Notes: a model not told the origin generated them from the sequence alone. A DNA stretch of 64,000 nucleotides from JABDBE01 sp963832245 (GCA_963832245.1 CAWHTG010000003.1:310001-374000); one strand, 5' to 3'; positions 6,803-16,125 are shown, counted from the stretch's first letter. Numbers and translations: made by a program.

Positions 6803-9800
6803 CTACCGCGAACCTCCATTGCTTGCCCGTTGCGAGGGAGCCTGCTGGATCTTCGCCGGAGTTTGGGTTGAGGCACTGCTTCGTCCCATGGATGCGGCCA
6901 CGCGTTTTTGGTCTTCGGGAGTTAATTGGAAAATATAATCCACCAATAATTTTGACTGGTCTTTCTCATACCCTTGGAACGACGAAGGGGTTGGGCCGGC
7001 AAAAACCCAGTGATTATTTTCGCGCCGGAAAAGGCCAGAGGGCATCGACGTGCCGGGGCTGATGGCTTGCGGATCGAGCACCCAGCGCTCCGCCCAGTCT
7101 GGTTTGAGGCGCTGCTTGGCAAGCAGGAAATTTGGCGCGGTGGCTATTTTGTCGTGCGCAGGATCGCCCGTCGCGTGGCACTTCAGGCACGGAGCGGCTG
7201 TGCTCGAGAACAAGCTGCGAGCCATGTCCGATTCCTTTGCGGTCAACACTGGGACCTGCTCGGGAATGTACGGCATCGGCTGCTGCGATAGGGCCTGGAA
7301 GAATCGCACCAGTTTGCGCAGTTCGTTATCCGAGAAAGAGAACGTGGGCATGCGGACTTTCAAGTATGGGCGCACGCCGTTGCGGTTCGTATCGGTATCG
7401 CTTAGCGACGGATTGGACAGGAACCGGCGCAGCCATTCGGGGTCGACGCGCGCGCCTTCGGTCAGGAGTTTGGGCGGCAGCTGCTCTTGATTCTCGCGGT
7501 ACTGGGGCAAGCCCATGAGAACGGTTTTCTGGCCGGGGATGAACTGATGGCATCCCATGCAGTTGTATTTTTTGACCACCCACCAGCCTTCCTGAATATC
7601 GTGGCGGGCGTCGCCGGGGCGGTACTGGTAGTCGGAGGGCAGGGAACTCTCTTCGCTTCCCAGCAGGAAGGTGGTGAGCGCGCGAATCTGCTCGGAAGTC
7701 AAGTGCAGATTGGGCATGCGCAGGGCTTCGGTCTCGGACTTGATTTTGCCCTGGTCAAAAATGTTGGGCTCGGCAAGCTTGTGCTCGAAGAAACCTTTGT
7801 GATCGTACCACGGTTCTTTTCCTGGTCCCTCGGGCAGCCGCGCCAGATCTTCGGGATTCTTGATGGGCTCGGCGTTCTTGCCACCGCGCTGGGCGACTTC
7901 GGTGAAGAGCGCGAAGTCAAGACGCTCGATCGGCTTGCTGCCTTCGAAGGTCAGTTCGGTGCCTATGCGGCCTTCGTCTTCCAGACCGGAAATTTCGTGG
8001 CAGCCGGCGCAGCCGTAGTGACGAATCCACTTCTTGCCTTCATCTTTCAATGCGGGATCATCCATGAACGAGGCGTCGGCGTAGGAGGATGGATCTTTCT
8101 TCTTTTGCGTCATCAGATAAGACGCAATGTCTTGCGCGTCTTCCGGAGCCAGACGCAGGCTCGGCATTACGGTCATGTTTTGCACTTGCAGTTCATGGCC
8201 GTCGTTGGGACATTGGCTATGCTCGAGGTCGAACTGATAAGGCAAGCCTTTCTTGGCGTAATCCTCCGGACCAATGTCTTTCTTTTCGTATGGGCAATAC
8301 GGACGCGTGCGTTGCCGTGCGTTGTGAATCCAGCGAACCAGGTAATCGTAATTCGCCTTTTCGCCTTCGCGCGTGAGATTCGCGGCAAACGTCCCGCCCA
8401 GCATTTGATCGCCTTCGCCCATGGAATGGCAGGCCATGCAGCCGCGGGTTTCGAAGAGTTCTTTGCCGTGCTCGGCGTTGCCGGGTTTTTGTTTTGGCAG
8501 CGGATCGGTGAATGCTGACTGCCACAGGTAGGCTGAAATCCCCTGAATTTGATGATCGGTCAGGCGGAAGTTCGGCATTTTGGTCGTGGGACGGAAATCT
8601 GTGGGCTTTTTCAACCAGACCGGAATCCAATTCTTGTTCAGCTTGAGCCGGACGTCTTTGAGGTTCGGCCCAACTTTTTTCATGTCCTGCATCAGGTTGT
8701 GGGCTTGAAAATCGAGCTGCTGAATGTGGCCGTCGTCTTTGCTGTTGGCGACCTTGAGAGCGATGGCCTCTTCGTTCAGCCGGTTGGCTTCTTCGTTAGT
8801 CGCGGCGGCATCGGCCTGCTTCATCAAATAGGCGGCTTGCTTGAGATTGTCTTTTTCCTGCTGCTCGAGTTGCTTGATCTGCTGGCTGACTGAGTTCAGA
8901 TCCTCGGGCTCTTTGTCATATCCCTCATAGCGATGGCACCCCATGCAGCCTTTTTGGCGGAACAGGTCCTTGCCCTCGCTGATGGTCCATCCCACGTCGC
9001 CGCTGAGCAGCACCATGTCTGCTGAGTGGCATGTCTGACATCCGGCTTCGACGTTTTGCTTGGGGAAGAGGGGCCACAGCCAGTGTTCGTAGTTTCCGTG
9101 GGCCTTCTCGATACTGGTGGTAGCGCGGCCATTGCCTTGATGGCAGGGAGAGCATCCGAATTTGTCGGGATCGTGAGTCTTCAACAGGCCGGGTTCGGGA
9201 TGGCTTACGAACGCTTGCGCATATTCGTCAGGCTTCTTTTCGCCCTTGGCTTCCATCACAGCCGGCGTGAGTTTCAACGGCTCACGAATTCCCATATGGC
9301 AGGACTCGCAGCGGTCGACGATGTTCGCTTCCGCCACGTTGATCTGCACGATCTTTGGATCCCACTCTTTAGTCTTCTTCTGCAGGCCTTCGATTTGAGC
9401 GGGGGTGAGATCCACCATGTGCTCGGAAACGTACGTCGACATCGCCGTGCTGGCCGCGGTTACGGGCTTGATGACGTCACCCAATTCCGCATTTAACTTG
9501 GTGCGCTCGTCTTTGAGGGCGTTGTATTTTTCTTCCAGTTGTCCGAAGTTGTATTTCTCTTTGTGCCCGTCGGGGAATTCGACGGTCCAGAGTTCCTTCT
9601 TGTAATCCTCCAAATCTTTCTTCTTGCTTTGTTTGCCCGACTGACTGGTATCGGTTTCGATCTCGTAGGTCAGCGCATTGGCGTAGGCGCGCTTGTCAGT
9701 GAAGACGTTCTGTACCGCCAGGATTTGCGCGTTGAGATCGGTGATGTGTTTTTGAAGCTCGTCGCGGCGAGGCTTGGCAGCGGCGTCAGCTTGGTTGTAA

Positions 9801-10060
9801 GCCTGCTCCAGCTTTTGGTACTCGGGATTGTTCTCTACGTTCTTTACCGACTTGTCCGACGTCGGCTCGGCCTTGTCCAAAAAAGCGGTGTAGCGCTGTT
9901 TCCATTCGTTCTGGAAGGCTTTCCAAGGCCGCTGTCCGTAAGCCTCATCCCACAGAGCCCAGAACAGCGTGGCCATGAGCAGTAGCATTGAGACGACGTA
10001 ATAGAGCGCGTACGACTTGGTTACTACTGGATCTTGCTCGGGGATTGGTTGTTCAGGCAA
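6803..10060 (-). CDS. Giant membrane-anchored octaheme c-type cytochrome
   Basis: A 1085-residue protein with one N-terminal membrane helix (about residues 17-37) and eight CxxCH heme-binding motifs: CESCH, CSPCH, CQTCH and CMGCH at residues 251, 303, 341 and 372, then CMACH, CAGCH, CMGCH and CLKCH through the C-terminal half. A long charged coiled-coil region (about 75-235) and another after heme 4 separate the modules. Several heme modules look like mono-heme cytochrome c domains, each with a Met-Pro ligand segment. It follows split cytochrome b genes, so it most likely takes electrons from the bc-type complex in the periplasm. A pair of Cys motifs (CPYE and CPNDGH) between hemes 5 and 6 may bind zinc. 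Confidence 0.92.
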   Translation of the reverse strand: MPEQPIPEQDPVVTKSYALYYVVSMLLLMATLFWALWDEAYGQRPWKAFQNEWKQRYTAFLDKAEPTSDKSVKNVENNPEYQKLEQAYNQADAAAKPRRDELQKHITDLNAQILAVQNVFTDKRAYANALTYEIETDTSQSGKQSKKKDLEDYKKELWTVEFPDGHKEKYNFGQLEEKYNALKDERTKLNAELGDVIKPVTAASTAMSTYVSEHMVDLTPAQIEGLQKKTKEWDPKIVQINVAEANIVDRCESCHMGIREPLKLTPAVMEAKGEKKPDEYAQAFVSHPEPGLLKTHDPDKFGCSPCHQGNGRATTSIEKAHGNYEHWLWPLFPKQNVEAGCQTCHSADMVLLSGDVGWTISEGKDLFRQKGCMGCHRYEGYDKEPEDLNSVSQQIKQLEQQEKDNLKQAAYLMKQADAAATNEEANRLNEEAIALKVANSKDDGHIQQLDFQAHNLMQDMKKVGPNLKDVRLKLNKNWIPVWLKKPTDFRPTTKMPNFRLTDHQIQGISAYLWQSAFTDPLPKQKPGNAEHGKELFETRGCMACHSMGEGDQMLGGTFAANLTREGEKANYDYLVRWIHNARQRTRPYCPYEKKDIGPEDYAKKGLPYQFDLEHSQCPNDGHELQVQNMTVMPSLRLAPEDAQDIASYLMTQKKKDPSSYADASFMDDPALKDEGKKWIRHYGCAGCHEISGLEDEGRIGTELTFEGSKPIERLDFALFTEVAQRGGKNAEPIKNPEDLARLPEGPGKEPWYDHKGFFEHKLAEPNIFDQGKIKSETEALRMPNLHLTSEQIRALTTFLLGSEESSLPSDYQYRPGDARHDIQEGWWVVKKYNCMGCHQFIPGQKTVLMGLPQYRENQEQLPPKLLTEGARVDPEWLRRFLSNPSLSDTDTNRNGVRPYLKVRMPTFSFSDNELRKLVRFFQALSQQPMPYIPEQVPVLTAKESDMARSLFSSTAAPCLKCHATGDPAHDKIATAPNFLLAKQRLKPDWAERWVLDPQAISPGTSMPSGLFRRENNHWVFAGPTPSSFQGYEKDQSKLLVDYIFQLTPEDQKRVAASMGRSSASTQTPAKIQQAPSQRASNGGSR

Positions 10061-10077
10061 CAGATTCTCCCTTTAGT

Positions 10078-10161
10078 CGTTGGTCGTTCGTCGCTGGTCG
10101 TTGGCATCGGATGGCGTGCCTGCTTGCAGACCTACGACCAACGACGAACGGCCAACGACTC
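10078..10161. repeat. Inverted repeat of the GTCGTTGGTCGTTCGTCG type
   Basis: A left arm (TAGTCGTTGGTCGTTCGTCG) pairs with the right arm (CGACCAACGACGAACGGCC) around a 35-base loop. It fills the gap between the cytochrome b C-half gene and the octaheme gene. Confidence 0.8.
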
Positions 10162-11091
10162 TCACACATTGAACCACGGCGTTATCCACACATACTTGAT
10201 GTGCCACAACAAGCGCAGCAGCATCTTTAGCGGCAGGGCCACCATGGTCAGCCAGAAAAACATCATAATGGAATACTGCAGCAGGCTCATGCGCTGATAA
10301 TCTTTCGGGTTGTAGCGCCGGAAGAGCGCATGCACCAGAAATCCGCCGGCCAGATAATAACCTCCGACCACGATCGCTCCGAAGATTGCTTTGCCAAGGT
10401 TCGAGGTGATCCCGAAAAGATCAGGCAAGTCGCGATTCACCTCATAAATAAGTCGATTGTGATCCCAAGTCTGTCCCGGCCAGAACCACTGCCAACCGGG
10501 GCCGCGGATGAATGTGCCAATGATGATCATCGCGACCCAAAGAATCACGAAGCCGAACAGGAACGTGCCAATGGCAAACTTGCGCTGCTTCCAGGTGTAG
10601 TAGCCGCTGCCTAGCGGGTTGGTGTCGATGTATGGAATCACCATGAGCCCGATGATGATGAGCGTCGGCATGACTACGCCGGCGATCCACGGATCGAAGT
10701 ACACCAGCATTTCCTGCAGACCGAGGAAGTACCACGGCGCCTTTGCGGGATTCATGGTGAGGTTGGGATTCGATGGCTCCTCAAGCGGTGCGCTTAGCGT
10801 GATCGACCAGATCATCAAAATGATTGTGACAATGATTGCGGCTAGGAATTCAATGCGCAGGAGAAATGGCCAGACGTGGATTTCTTTTTGCCAGCCGGGT
10901 CGGAAGGGCCAAGTTTTACGATGATGAGTTTTGGCCATCGCGGGATTGGTTTCGAGTTCGCCGATTAGTTCATCGTTGGCTTTGGCCTGCTTCCACGCGA
11001 GATAAACGTAGAAGGCCAAGAGCGGGATTAAACCGACGATGGGTACGTTGTCGGGTGCGGAACAGATCTCCCAAAGTTGTCGCCAATCCAT
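10162..11091 (-). CDS. Cytochrome b C-terminal half (subunit IV-like)
   Basis: A 309-residue membrane protein matching the C-terminal half of cytochrome b or b6f subunit IV. It has the quinol-site segment KAPWYFLGLQE, an altered form of the usual PEWY motif in which Glu is missing, and several helices after it. The ATG at 11091 (MDWRQLWE) has a GGAGAA ribosome-binding site; an upstream ATG would translate part of a palindrome. The N-terminal about 90 residues, with one helix and an amphipathic segment, are longer than in subunit IV. It works with the N-half encoded next to it to oxidise quinol and pass electrons to the Rieske and c-type subunits. Confidence 0.9.
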   Translation of the reverse strand: MDWRQLWEICSAPDNVPIVGLIPLLAFYVYLAWKQAKANDELIGELETNPAMAKTHHRKTWPFRPGWQKEIHVWPFLLRIEFLAAIIVTIILMIWSITLSAPLEEPSNPNLTMNPAKAPWYFLGLQEMLVYFDPWIAGVVMPTLIIIGLMVIPYIDTNPLGSGYYTWKQRKFAIGTFLFGFVILWVAMIIIGTFIRGPGWQWFWPGQTWDHNRLIYEVNRDLPDLFGITSNLGKAIFGAIVVGGYYLAGGFLVHALFRRYNPKDYQRMSLLQYSIMMFFWLTMVALPLKMLLRLLWHIKYVWITPWFNV

Positions 11092-11103
11092 AAATTCTCC
11101 GAA

Positions 11104-11218
11104 AACCGCGTGGGGACGGCCGCCCTCCACCGTCCAAGTCGAGCAACGCTCGACAGTTCTGCTGCCACAACTGCGGAGCCTTGCTCCGCCGGACAGCCGA
11201 GGGCGGCTGTCCCCACTT
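11104..11218. repeat. Paired GTGGGGACRGCC palindromes
   Basis: GTGGGGACGGCCGCCC at the left and GACAGCCGAGGGCGGCTGTCCCCAC at the right form a large inverted structure with smaller hairpins (CGAGCAACGCTCG, CGGAGCCTTGCTCCG) inside. Same type as the piece captured inside ubiD at 32284. It separates the two cytochrome b genes. Confidence 0.85.
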
Positions 11219-11222
11219 GAGT

Positions 11223-12149
11223 TCAGCCGCGGCGCGGCTTATCGGCTTCTGCGGTTAGCATTACCGGGGCTGGACCGGAGATGCCGCCGTCTTTTCGTAC
11301 CCGCCAGAAATGCACGATCATTAGCACCGAAGCTACGATCGGAATTCCGATGCAGTGCCAGATGTAGGAGCGAAGCAATGCATTCGCGTCTACGATTGAG
11401 CCCCCTAACAAGCCAAAGCGAACATCGTTGTATGGAGTCATCCCCAGCATCTTCCCGAATGGCCCTTCGTGGCCGAGTAGCGGTGTGGCGCGCGCCATGT
11501 TCGTTCCGACCGTGACCGCCCAGAATCCGAGTTGATCGTCGGGAAGCAGGTAGCCGGTGAACGAGAGCAGCAGCGTGAACACCAATAAAAGAACGCCGAT
11601 ATTCCAGTTGAACTCACGCGGTTTCTTGTACGAGCCTGTGAGAAACACGCGGAACATGTGCAGCCAGACTGCGATTACCATCAGGTGCGCTGCCCAGCGG
11701 TGCATGTTGCGGAGCAGTTTGCCGAAGGGGACGTCATGCTCGAGATAGAGGACGTCGCGGAAAGCCTGCACTTTGCTGGGATGGTAATAAAACATCAGCA
11801 GCACGCCCGTGAAAGTGAGCACGATGAATAAATAGAACGTGATTCCGCCCATGCCCCAGGTGTAGCTATAGCGGACTGCGTCGCGATTGATCTTCGCCGG
11901 GTGCAGGTGCAGGAAGACGTTCGACAGCACGCCCAGCGCTCGATTGCGCGGGGTGTCGTCGTGCTTGTGGCGGAAGATCGACGTGTAGACCTGAGTCTTG
12001 GTGGGATCTTTCAGGCCTTCGATCTGTTCTTTGGCTTTCGCGGGCATGTCGGTCTTGAGTGACTGAACGTCTTCCTTGACGCCGGCTTTTACCCGCTCCA
12101 GCAGGCCTACTCGATTGCCGTTTTTGCCGTTTCCGTTTTCTTCAGGCAT
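11223..12149 (-). CDS. Cytochrome b N-terminal half (b6-like)
   Basis: A 308-residue protein with about 85 polar residues and then four membrane helices. The heme ligand pairs are visible: H-R-W-A-A-H in helix B with H-M-F following, and WHCIGIP plus IVHFWR in helix D. The motif FTGYLLPDDQLGFWA before helix C is the usual quinone-site region. It forms the membrane core of a quinol:cytochrome c reductase together with the C-half and the Rieske protein. The charged N-terminal extension is unusual for b6 and may contact neighbouring subunits. Confidence 0.93.
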   Translation of the reverse strand: MPEENGNGKNGNRVGLLERVKAGVKEDVQSLKTDMPAKAKEQIEGLKDPTKTQVYTSIFRHKHDDTPRNRALGVLSNVFLHLHPAKINRDAVRYSYTWGMGGITFYLFIVLTFTGVLLMFYYHPSKVQAFRDVLYLEHDVPFGKLLRNMHRWAAHLMVIAVWLHMFRVFLTGSYKKPREFNWNIGVLLLVFTLLLSFTGYLLPDDQLGFWAVTVGTNMARATPLLGHEGPFGKMLGMTPYNDVRFGLLGGSIVDANALLRSYIWHCIGIPIVASVLMIVHFWRVRKDGGISGPAPVMLTAEADKPRRG

Positions 12150-12177
12150 TGGTTCCTCTTAACTTCCTTCTCATTCT

Positions 12178-12240
12178 TGCGACACCCGCGGGCGGGGGCG
12201 CCCGCGCCACACGGGACGGGTCAGAGACCCGTCCCCACAC
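12178..12240. repeat. Two short palindromes before the cytochrome b gene
   Basis: GCGGGCGGGGGCGCCCGC and GGACGGGTCAGAGACCCGTCC stand side by side between the Rieske and cytochrome b genes. Both could form stable hairpins in the transcript. Confidence 0.8.
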
Positions 12241-12247
12241 AACCTAA

Positions 12248-13579
12248 CTAGGCGCGCAAGAACGCGCCGGGATCGTTGAACTGGCTCGGCTGGCCTTTGG
12301 GCCATTGGTACAGCTTTGAGACATCTACCAGAATCTGACCGTCGGGCGCGATTTCCACCTTCGCCCGATCCATGGGGCGCGGCGCTGGACCCTCGAAATT
12401 TACTCCTTCGCTGTCGTATCCGCTGCCGTGGCATGGACATTTGAATTTGTTCTCGCTCGGCTTCCAGTCTGGGGTGCAGCCCAGATGAGTGCAGCGCGCG
12501 TAGATGACGAAGATGCGATCCGGCGTGCGGTCAACCCAGATGCGGTATTTCTGCTGAAACTTTGTGTCCACTCCCAGACCGTATTCTTCGGGATATCCGA
12601 TCTTGAAGCTGGTTGCAGGTTCGAATAATGTGCGCGGAAGAAAGAAGCGGAAGAATGCCAGGAACCATGCCACCAGAAAAGCGGCAACCGCGCTCCACAC
12701 CAACCGGCGGCGCTGTTGATTGACCTCGCTATCTTCCGGGCCTATCGATGCGATCCCTCCGGCAGCGGCTGCTCTGGACGTTCCGACCGCGGGCGTTCCG
12801 ACGTAGCTTGTGGATTCCCCGCTGCGAGCCACAGAAGCGGCGGCTGAGGCAGGCGCGGCTTTGGCCGCGGCGGGCCGAGGGGCAGCGGGAACCGGGGTTG
12901 CCGTCAGTGCAGCGGCTGCCGGAGCTGCGGCTGGAGCGGCCGGCTCTCCTAACAGAGCCGCAATTTCAGCATCGTTGAGTGCGGGCAAACCTTTACGTCC
13001 GCGCCTCGCCTGTTCGGCCGCGATGGTTGACTTGCTCCATTTCCTTCCCTCCGCAACCCACCTGGCGACCTCCGCGCTAATGGGACCGGATGGGACCGCG
13101 GGGGGCGGGGCGGCAGCAGCGACTGGAACCGGTGCGGACGGGGCCGCCGCCGCTACTGGCTCTCCAAGCAGCGCGGCAATTTCGACATCGTTAAGCGCGG
13201 GCAGGCCTTTACGGGCGCGCCGCGCCTGTTCGGCTGCGATGGTTGACTTGCTCCATTTCCTTCCTTCCGCGACCCACTTGGCGACATCTTCGCTCAGGCC
13301 GGTTGCGGCAATTGGTGTTGCTGCAGGAGGTGCCACGGGTGCTGACGATGCTGCGGTCGGAGGAGTGGAACTCGCCGCGACCGGTGCTGTTCCTCCGTCA
13401 CCACTTTCCCATGCCATCGGCTGGCCGGCTTTCAACGCTTCAATATCGGCATCGCTGAGCAGAGCCAGGCCCTTGCGCTGGCGGTAGGCCTGTTCCATGC
13501 CGATGACCGAATTGTTAAGCGCCTTCCGCGGCCATGGCGGAAGATGCCCCAGAACGCCTTTGGCGGACTCGTCTGCCAT
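12248..13579 (-). CDS. Rieske 2Fe-2S protein with a triplicated N-terminal motif
   Basis: A 443-residue protein. The C-terminal third is a Rieske domain after one membrane helix (293-312), with cluster motifs C363-T-H365-L-G-C368 and C381-P-C383-H384. It should transfer electrons from quinol at cytochrome b to the c-type subunit. The N-terminal 215 residues are odd: a helical unit of about 40-45 residues occurs three times (about 15-54, 97-141, 169-213), the last two almost identical (WVAEGRKWSKSTIAAEQARR), joined by Ala/Pro linkers. Ordinary Rieske proteins are about 180-200 residues. First gene of the cluster. Confidence 0.92.
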   Translation of the reverse strand: MADESAKGVLGHLPPWPRKALNNSVIGMEQAYRQRKGLALLSDADIEALKAGQPMAWESGDGGTAPVAASSTPPTAASSAPVAPPAATPIAATGLSEDVAKWVAEGRKWSKSTIAAEQARRARKGLPALNDVEIAALLGEPVAAAAPSAPVPVAAAAPPPAVPSGPISAEVARWVAEGRKWSKSTIAAEQARRGRKGLPALNDAEIAALLGEPAAPAAAPAAAALTATPVPAAPRPAAAKAAPASAAASVARSGESTSYVGTPAVGTSRAAAAGGIASIGPEDSEVNQQRRRLVWSAVAAFLVAWFLAFFRFFLPRTLFEPATSFKIGYPEEYGLGVDTKFQQKYRIWVDRTPDRIFVIYARCTHLGCTPDWKPSENKFKCPCHGSGYDSEGVNFEGPAPRPMDRAKVEIAPDGQILVDVSKLYQWPKGQPSQFNDPGAFLRA

Positions 13580-13643
13580 CCGTCCTCACCCCTGTTGTAT
13601 ACTTGAGCCCACTTCGATTCCAATATTCTAATTGCGTTAGTAC

Positions 13644-14663
13644 TCAGTCTCCAGCGGCAGCGAACGATCCCACTCTGCGCTCACTTCTTAGATCAACCCC
13701 AATCGCTGCGCCCACCAAGTCAGCCAATGCGGCGATGAATGTTGGCGAATCGTTTAATCCTGATGTCATCTCAAACCGCTTGATCCCGAGCTTCGCCGCG
13801 TCGGCGCGAGCCTCGTGGTCGATCTCTCCCAGCGTCTCCACATGATCGGAGACAAACGAAATGGGCACGATGCAAACCTCGCGATCTTTTTCCACGGCAA
13901 GTTCTCGCAGCGTCGTCCGCAGTGTTGGCTGCAGCCACTTGCTGGCCCCAACCTTGCTTTGGTAGCAGAGCCGGTAGCGATTGGGCCATCTCCCAAGCTG
14001 CATCAGGAATTGGACCGTTTGTTCGATTTGGTGCTGATAAGGGTCACCCTTTTCTATTATGGCGACCGGGACACTGTGTGCGCTGAAAACAATTTCTGGG
14101 CGATCAGGGTCGGCGAAACGCGCCCGCGCCTCGTCTATCTTCTCGACCACCGCTTGCAGGTAAAGCTCGTGACGGTAAAAAGGATCTACGCAATGAACTG
14201 GGATGTCTTCGTGAAACTGCCGTCGCCACTCATTAAGGCTGCTGCCGGTTGTAGTGCTGGAATAATGCGGATAGAGAGGAAGCAGTACAACCTCGTCACA
14301 CCGCGCCGCCCGCAGTTCTTCGATCGCCTGCGCGGTGAATGGATGCCAATAACGCATTGCCACGAAACAGCGTGCGTTTAAGCCTGAGGCCGCCAACTTC
14401 CGCTGCAAGGCGCGGGCCTGCTGCTCGGTGAAGCGGCGTATCGGCGACCCTCCACCAATAGTTGCGTAATGATGCTGGACCTTTCTGGCGCGCGTGCTGG
14501 AAATCAGCTTGGCTAGCGGTTTTCGACCGATGCGGGCGAACGGGAAGTCAATAATATCGGGGTCGCAGAACAGATTAAAAAGGAAAGGCTCGATGGCTTC
14601 CAGCTTGTCAGGTCCGCCAAGCTGGAAGAGCACCACACCTATACGCCGTGTTGTGTAAGCCAT
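13644..14663 (-). CDS. hemH: Ferrochelatase
   Basis: A 339-residue protein that inserts ferrous iron into protoporphyrin IX (or coproporphyrin III), the last step of heme synthesis. It begins with RIGVVLFQLGGPD, and shows the catalytic His in FSAHSVPV and the conserved acidic helix DHVETLGEIDHE. Length and motifs match bacterial HemH. It lies just upstream of the heme-rich respiratory cluster in the same direction, 64 bases before the Rieske start, so co-expression for heme supply is plausible. Confidence 0.95.
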   Translation of the reverse strand: MAYTTRRIGVVLFQLGGPDKLEAIEPFLFNLFCDPDIIDFPFARIGRKPLAKLISSTRARKVQHHYATIGGGSPIRRFTEQQARALQRKLAASGLNARCFVAMRYWHPFTAQAIEELRAARCDEVVLLPLYPHYSSTTTGSSLNEWRRQFHEDIPVHCVDPFYRHELYLQAVVEKIDEARARFADPDRPEIVFSAHSVPVAIIEKGDPYQHQIEQTVQFLMQLGRWPNRYRLCYQSKVGASKWLQPTLRTTLRELAVEKDREVCIVPISFVSDHVETLGEIDHEARADAAKLGIKRFEMTSGLNDSPTFIAALADLVGAAIGVDLRSERRVGSFAAAGD

Positions 14664-14761
14664 TCCCCCGGGTTCCTTGGTGAAAAAGGATGTTACTGAA
14701 TAGTAGAAGGATTAGTCAACGCGGAAGTGAGGGTTGCGCGTAGCAGGCTGCGAAAAAACTA

Positions 14762-14895
14762 ATGTGGGCGCGAGCGTCTCGCTCATGCAGGGCGCGTCTC
14801 GCGCCGTTGAGTGTTCTTTGGCGCAGTGAGAATCCGCTAGGGTCTTCCCCGCAGAAGATTGCCACGCCCGCACGAGCGAAGACGCTCGCGCCTAC
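14762..14895. repeat. Pair of GGCGCGAGCGTC palindromes
   Basis: TGTGGGCGCGAGCGTCTCGCTC at the left and GAGCGAAGACGCTCGCGCCTACA at the right are inverted copies of each other, enclosing about 90 bases with further small hairpins. They fill the gap between the isocitrate dehydrogenase and ferrochelatase genes. Same type as at 20431 and 36075. Confidence 0.8.
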
Positions 14896-14906
14896 ACTGA
14901 AGGTCT

Positions 14907-15950
14907 TCACGCGTGGGAAGATTCCGTCGCAGGTTGAGCCTCGGCACCGGACTCCATCGCTTCGATAATGAAATCGGCGAACTCGGAAGTGCCAGCGTTG
15001 CCGCCTACGTCGCGCGTTAACTTTTCACGGCTGCGATAAACCTTTTCTAACGCGTTGCGAATCTTGAGCGCCGCATCGTACTCGCCGAGATGGCGGAGCA
15101 TCAGCAAGGAAGAACGCAGGATCGCCGTCGGATTCGCCAGATTCTTGCCGGCAATATCTGGAGCTGAACCATGTACCGCTTCAAAGATCGCGCAGTGATC
15201 GCCCAGGTTCGCGCTGGGAACAAATCCCAGTCCACCCACGAACGCAGCGCAGAGATCGGAAATAATGTCGCCGTAAAGATTTTCCATCACCAGCATGTCG
15301 TACTGGTACGGATTCATCACCAGTTGCATGCAGGTGTTATCCACGATGTGCTCGCCGTAGATGATCTCGGGATAATCCTTGGCGACATGGCGGGCGCAGC
15401 GCAGGAACAGGCCATCCGAGAGCTTCATGATGTTGGCCTTATGAATGGCGTGGATCTTCTTGCGCTTATTTTTGCGGGCGTACTCGAAAGCGAAACGCGC
15501 AATGCGAGTGGAGGCCTTCTCGGTGATGATCTTCAGGCTCTCGACCACGCCGGGAACGACTTCGTGCTCGAGACCGGAGTACAGGCTCTCCGTATTTTCG
15601 CGCACGATGATGAGGTCTACATCGGGATAGCGCGTGGGAATGTGAGGCAGATTGCGAATCGGCCGGAAGTTGGCGTAGAGCTCGAACTTTTGCCTTAAGG
15701 CGACGTTAATGCTGGCAAAGCCGCCGCCAATCGGCGTGGTTACCGGCCCTTTGAGCCCAACGTGGGTGCGCTCTAGGGATTCGATCACTTCCTTCGGAAT
15801 ATATTCCTTGTATTTTTCAAACGCCTCCGCCCCGACCATGAAGGTTTCCCACTCAAACTTCACCCCGGTGGCTTCGAGGATGCGGACCGTTGCCTGGGTG
15901 ACTTCGGGGCCGATGCCGTCGCCGGGGATTAGAGTGATCTTGTGTGCCAT
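14907..15950 (-). CDS. NAD-type isocitrate dehydrogenase (isocitrate/isopropylmalate dehydrogenase family)
   Basis: A 347-residue beta-decarboxylating dehydrogenase that should convert isocitrate to 2-oxoglutarate. It has the start ITLIPGDGIGPEV, the substrate-binding segment RENTESLYSGLEH, the conserved KANIMKLSDGLF, and the nucleotide segment HGSAPDIAGKNLANPTA. The Ser and length fit the eukaryote-like NAD-dependent group better than the NADP-dependent Icd of enterobacteria; 3-isopropylmalate or homoisocitrate activity is a lesser possibility. The ATG at 15950 (MAHKITL) is used; the in-frame extension upstream has no family similarity. Confidence 0.9.
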   Translation of the reverse strand: MAHKITLIPGDGIGPEVTQATVRILEATGVKFEWETFMVGAEAFEKYKEYIPKEVIESLERTHVGLKGPVTTPIGGGFASINVALRQKFELYANFRPIRNLPHIPTRYPDVDLIIVRENTESLYSGLEHEVVPGVVESLKIITEKASTRIARFAFEYARKNKRKKIHAIHKANIMKLSDGLFLRCARHVAKDYPEIIYGEHIVDNTCMQLVMNPYQYDMLVMENLYGDIISDLCAAFVGGLGFVPSANLGDHCAIFEAVHGSAPDIAGKNLANPTAILRSSLLMLRHLGEYDAALKIRNALEKVYRSREKLTRDVGGNAGTSEFADFIIEAMESGAEAQPATESSHA

Positions 15951-16034
15951 ATCTGGGCAAGAGCTCTCGACAAAGCCGGCGCGCCAAACTGTACAGAAGT
16001 TGCTCCGCAACGTCTCATCGCCGTTCAACCCCCG

Positions 16035-16125
16035 GTTTTGTCATCCCGAGCGACGCGAGGGATCTGCAGTGTTCCCTATTCAAGCAAACTGCAGATTCCT
16101 CGTCGCCGTGGCTCCTCGGAATGAC
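16035..16125. repeat. Inverted repeat of the TCATCCCGAGCGACGCGAGGG type
   Basis: GTCATCCCGAGCGACGCGAG at one side and CGTGGCTCCTCGGAATGAC at the other form an imperfect stem, with GATCTGCAGT and ACTGCAGATTCC as an inner stem. It stands between nrdR and the isocitrate dehydrogenase gene. Confidence 0.8.

Noticed and set aside
7487..8518. 343-codon plus-strand frame
   Set aside because: It is antisense to the octaheme cytochrome, whose eight CxxCH motifs are decisive.
12810..13487. 225-codon plus-strand open frame, Ala-rich
   Set aside because: It is the antisense of the Ala/Pro linkers and repeats of the Rieske gene. High GC and biased codons keep the opposite strand open.
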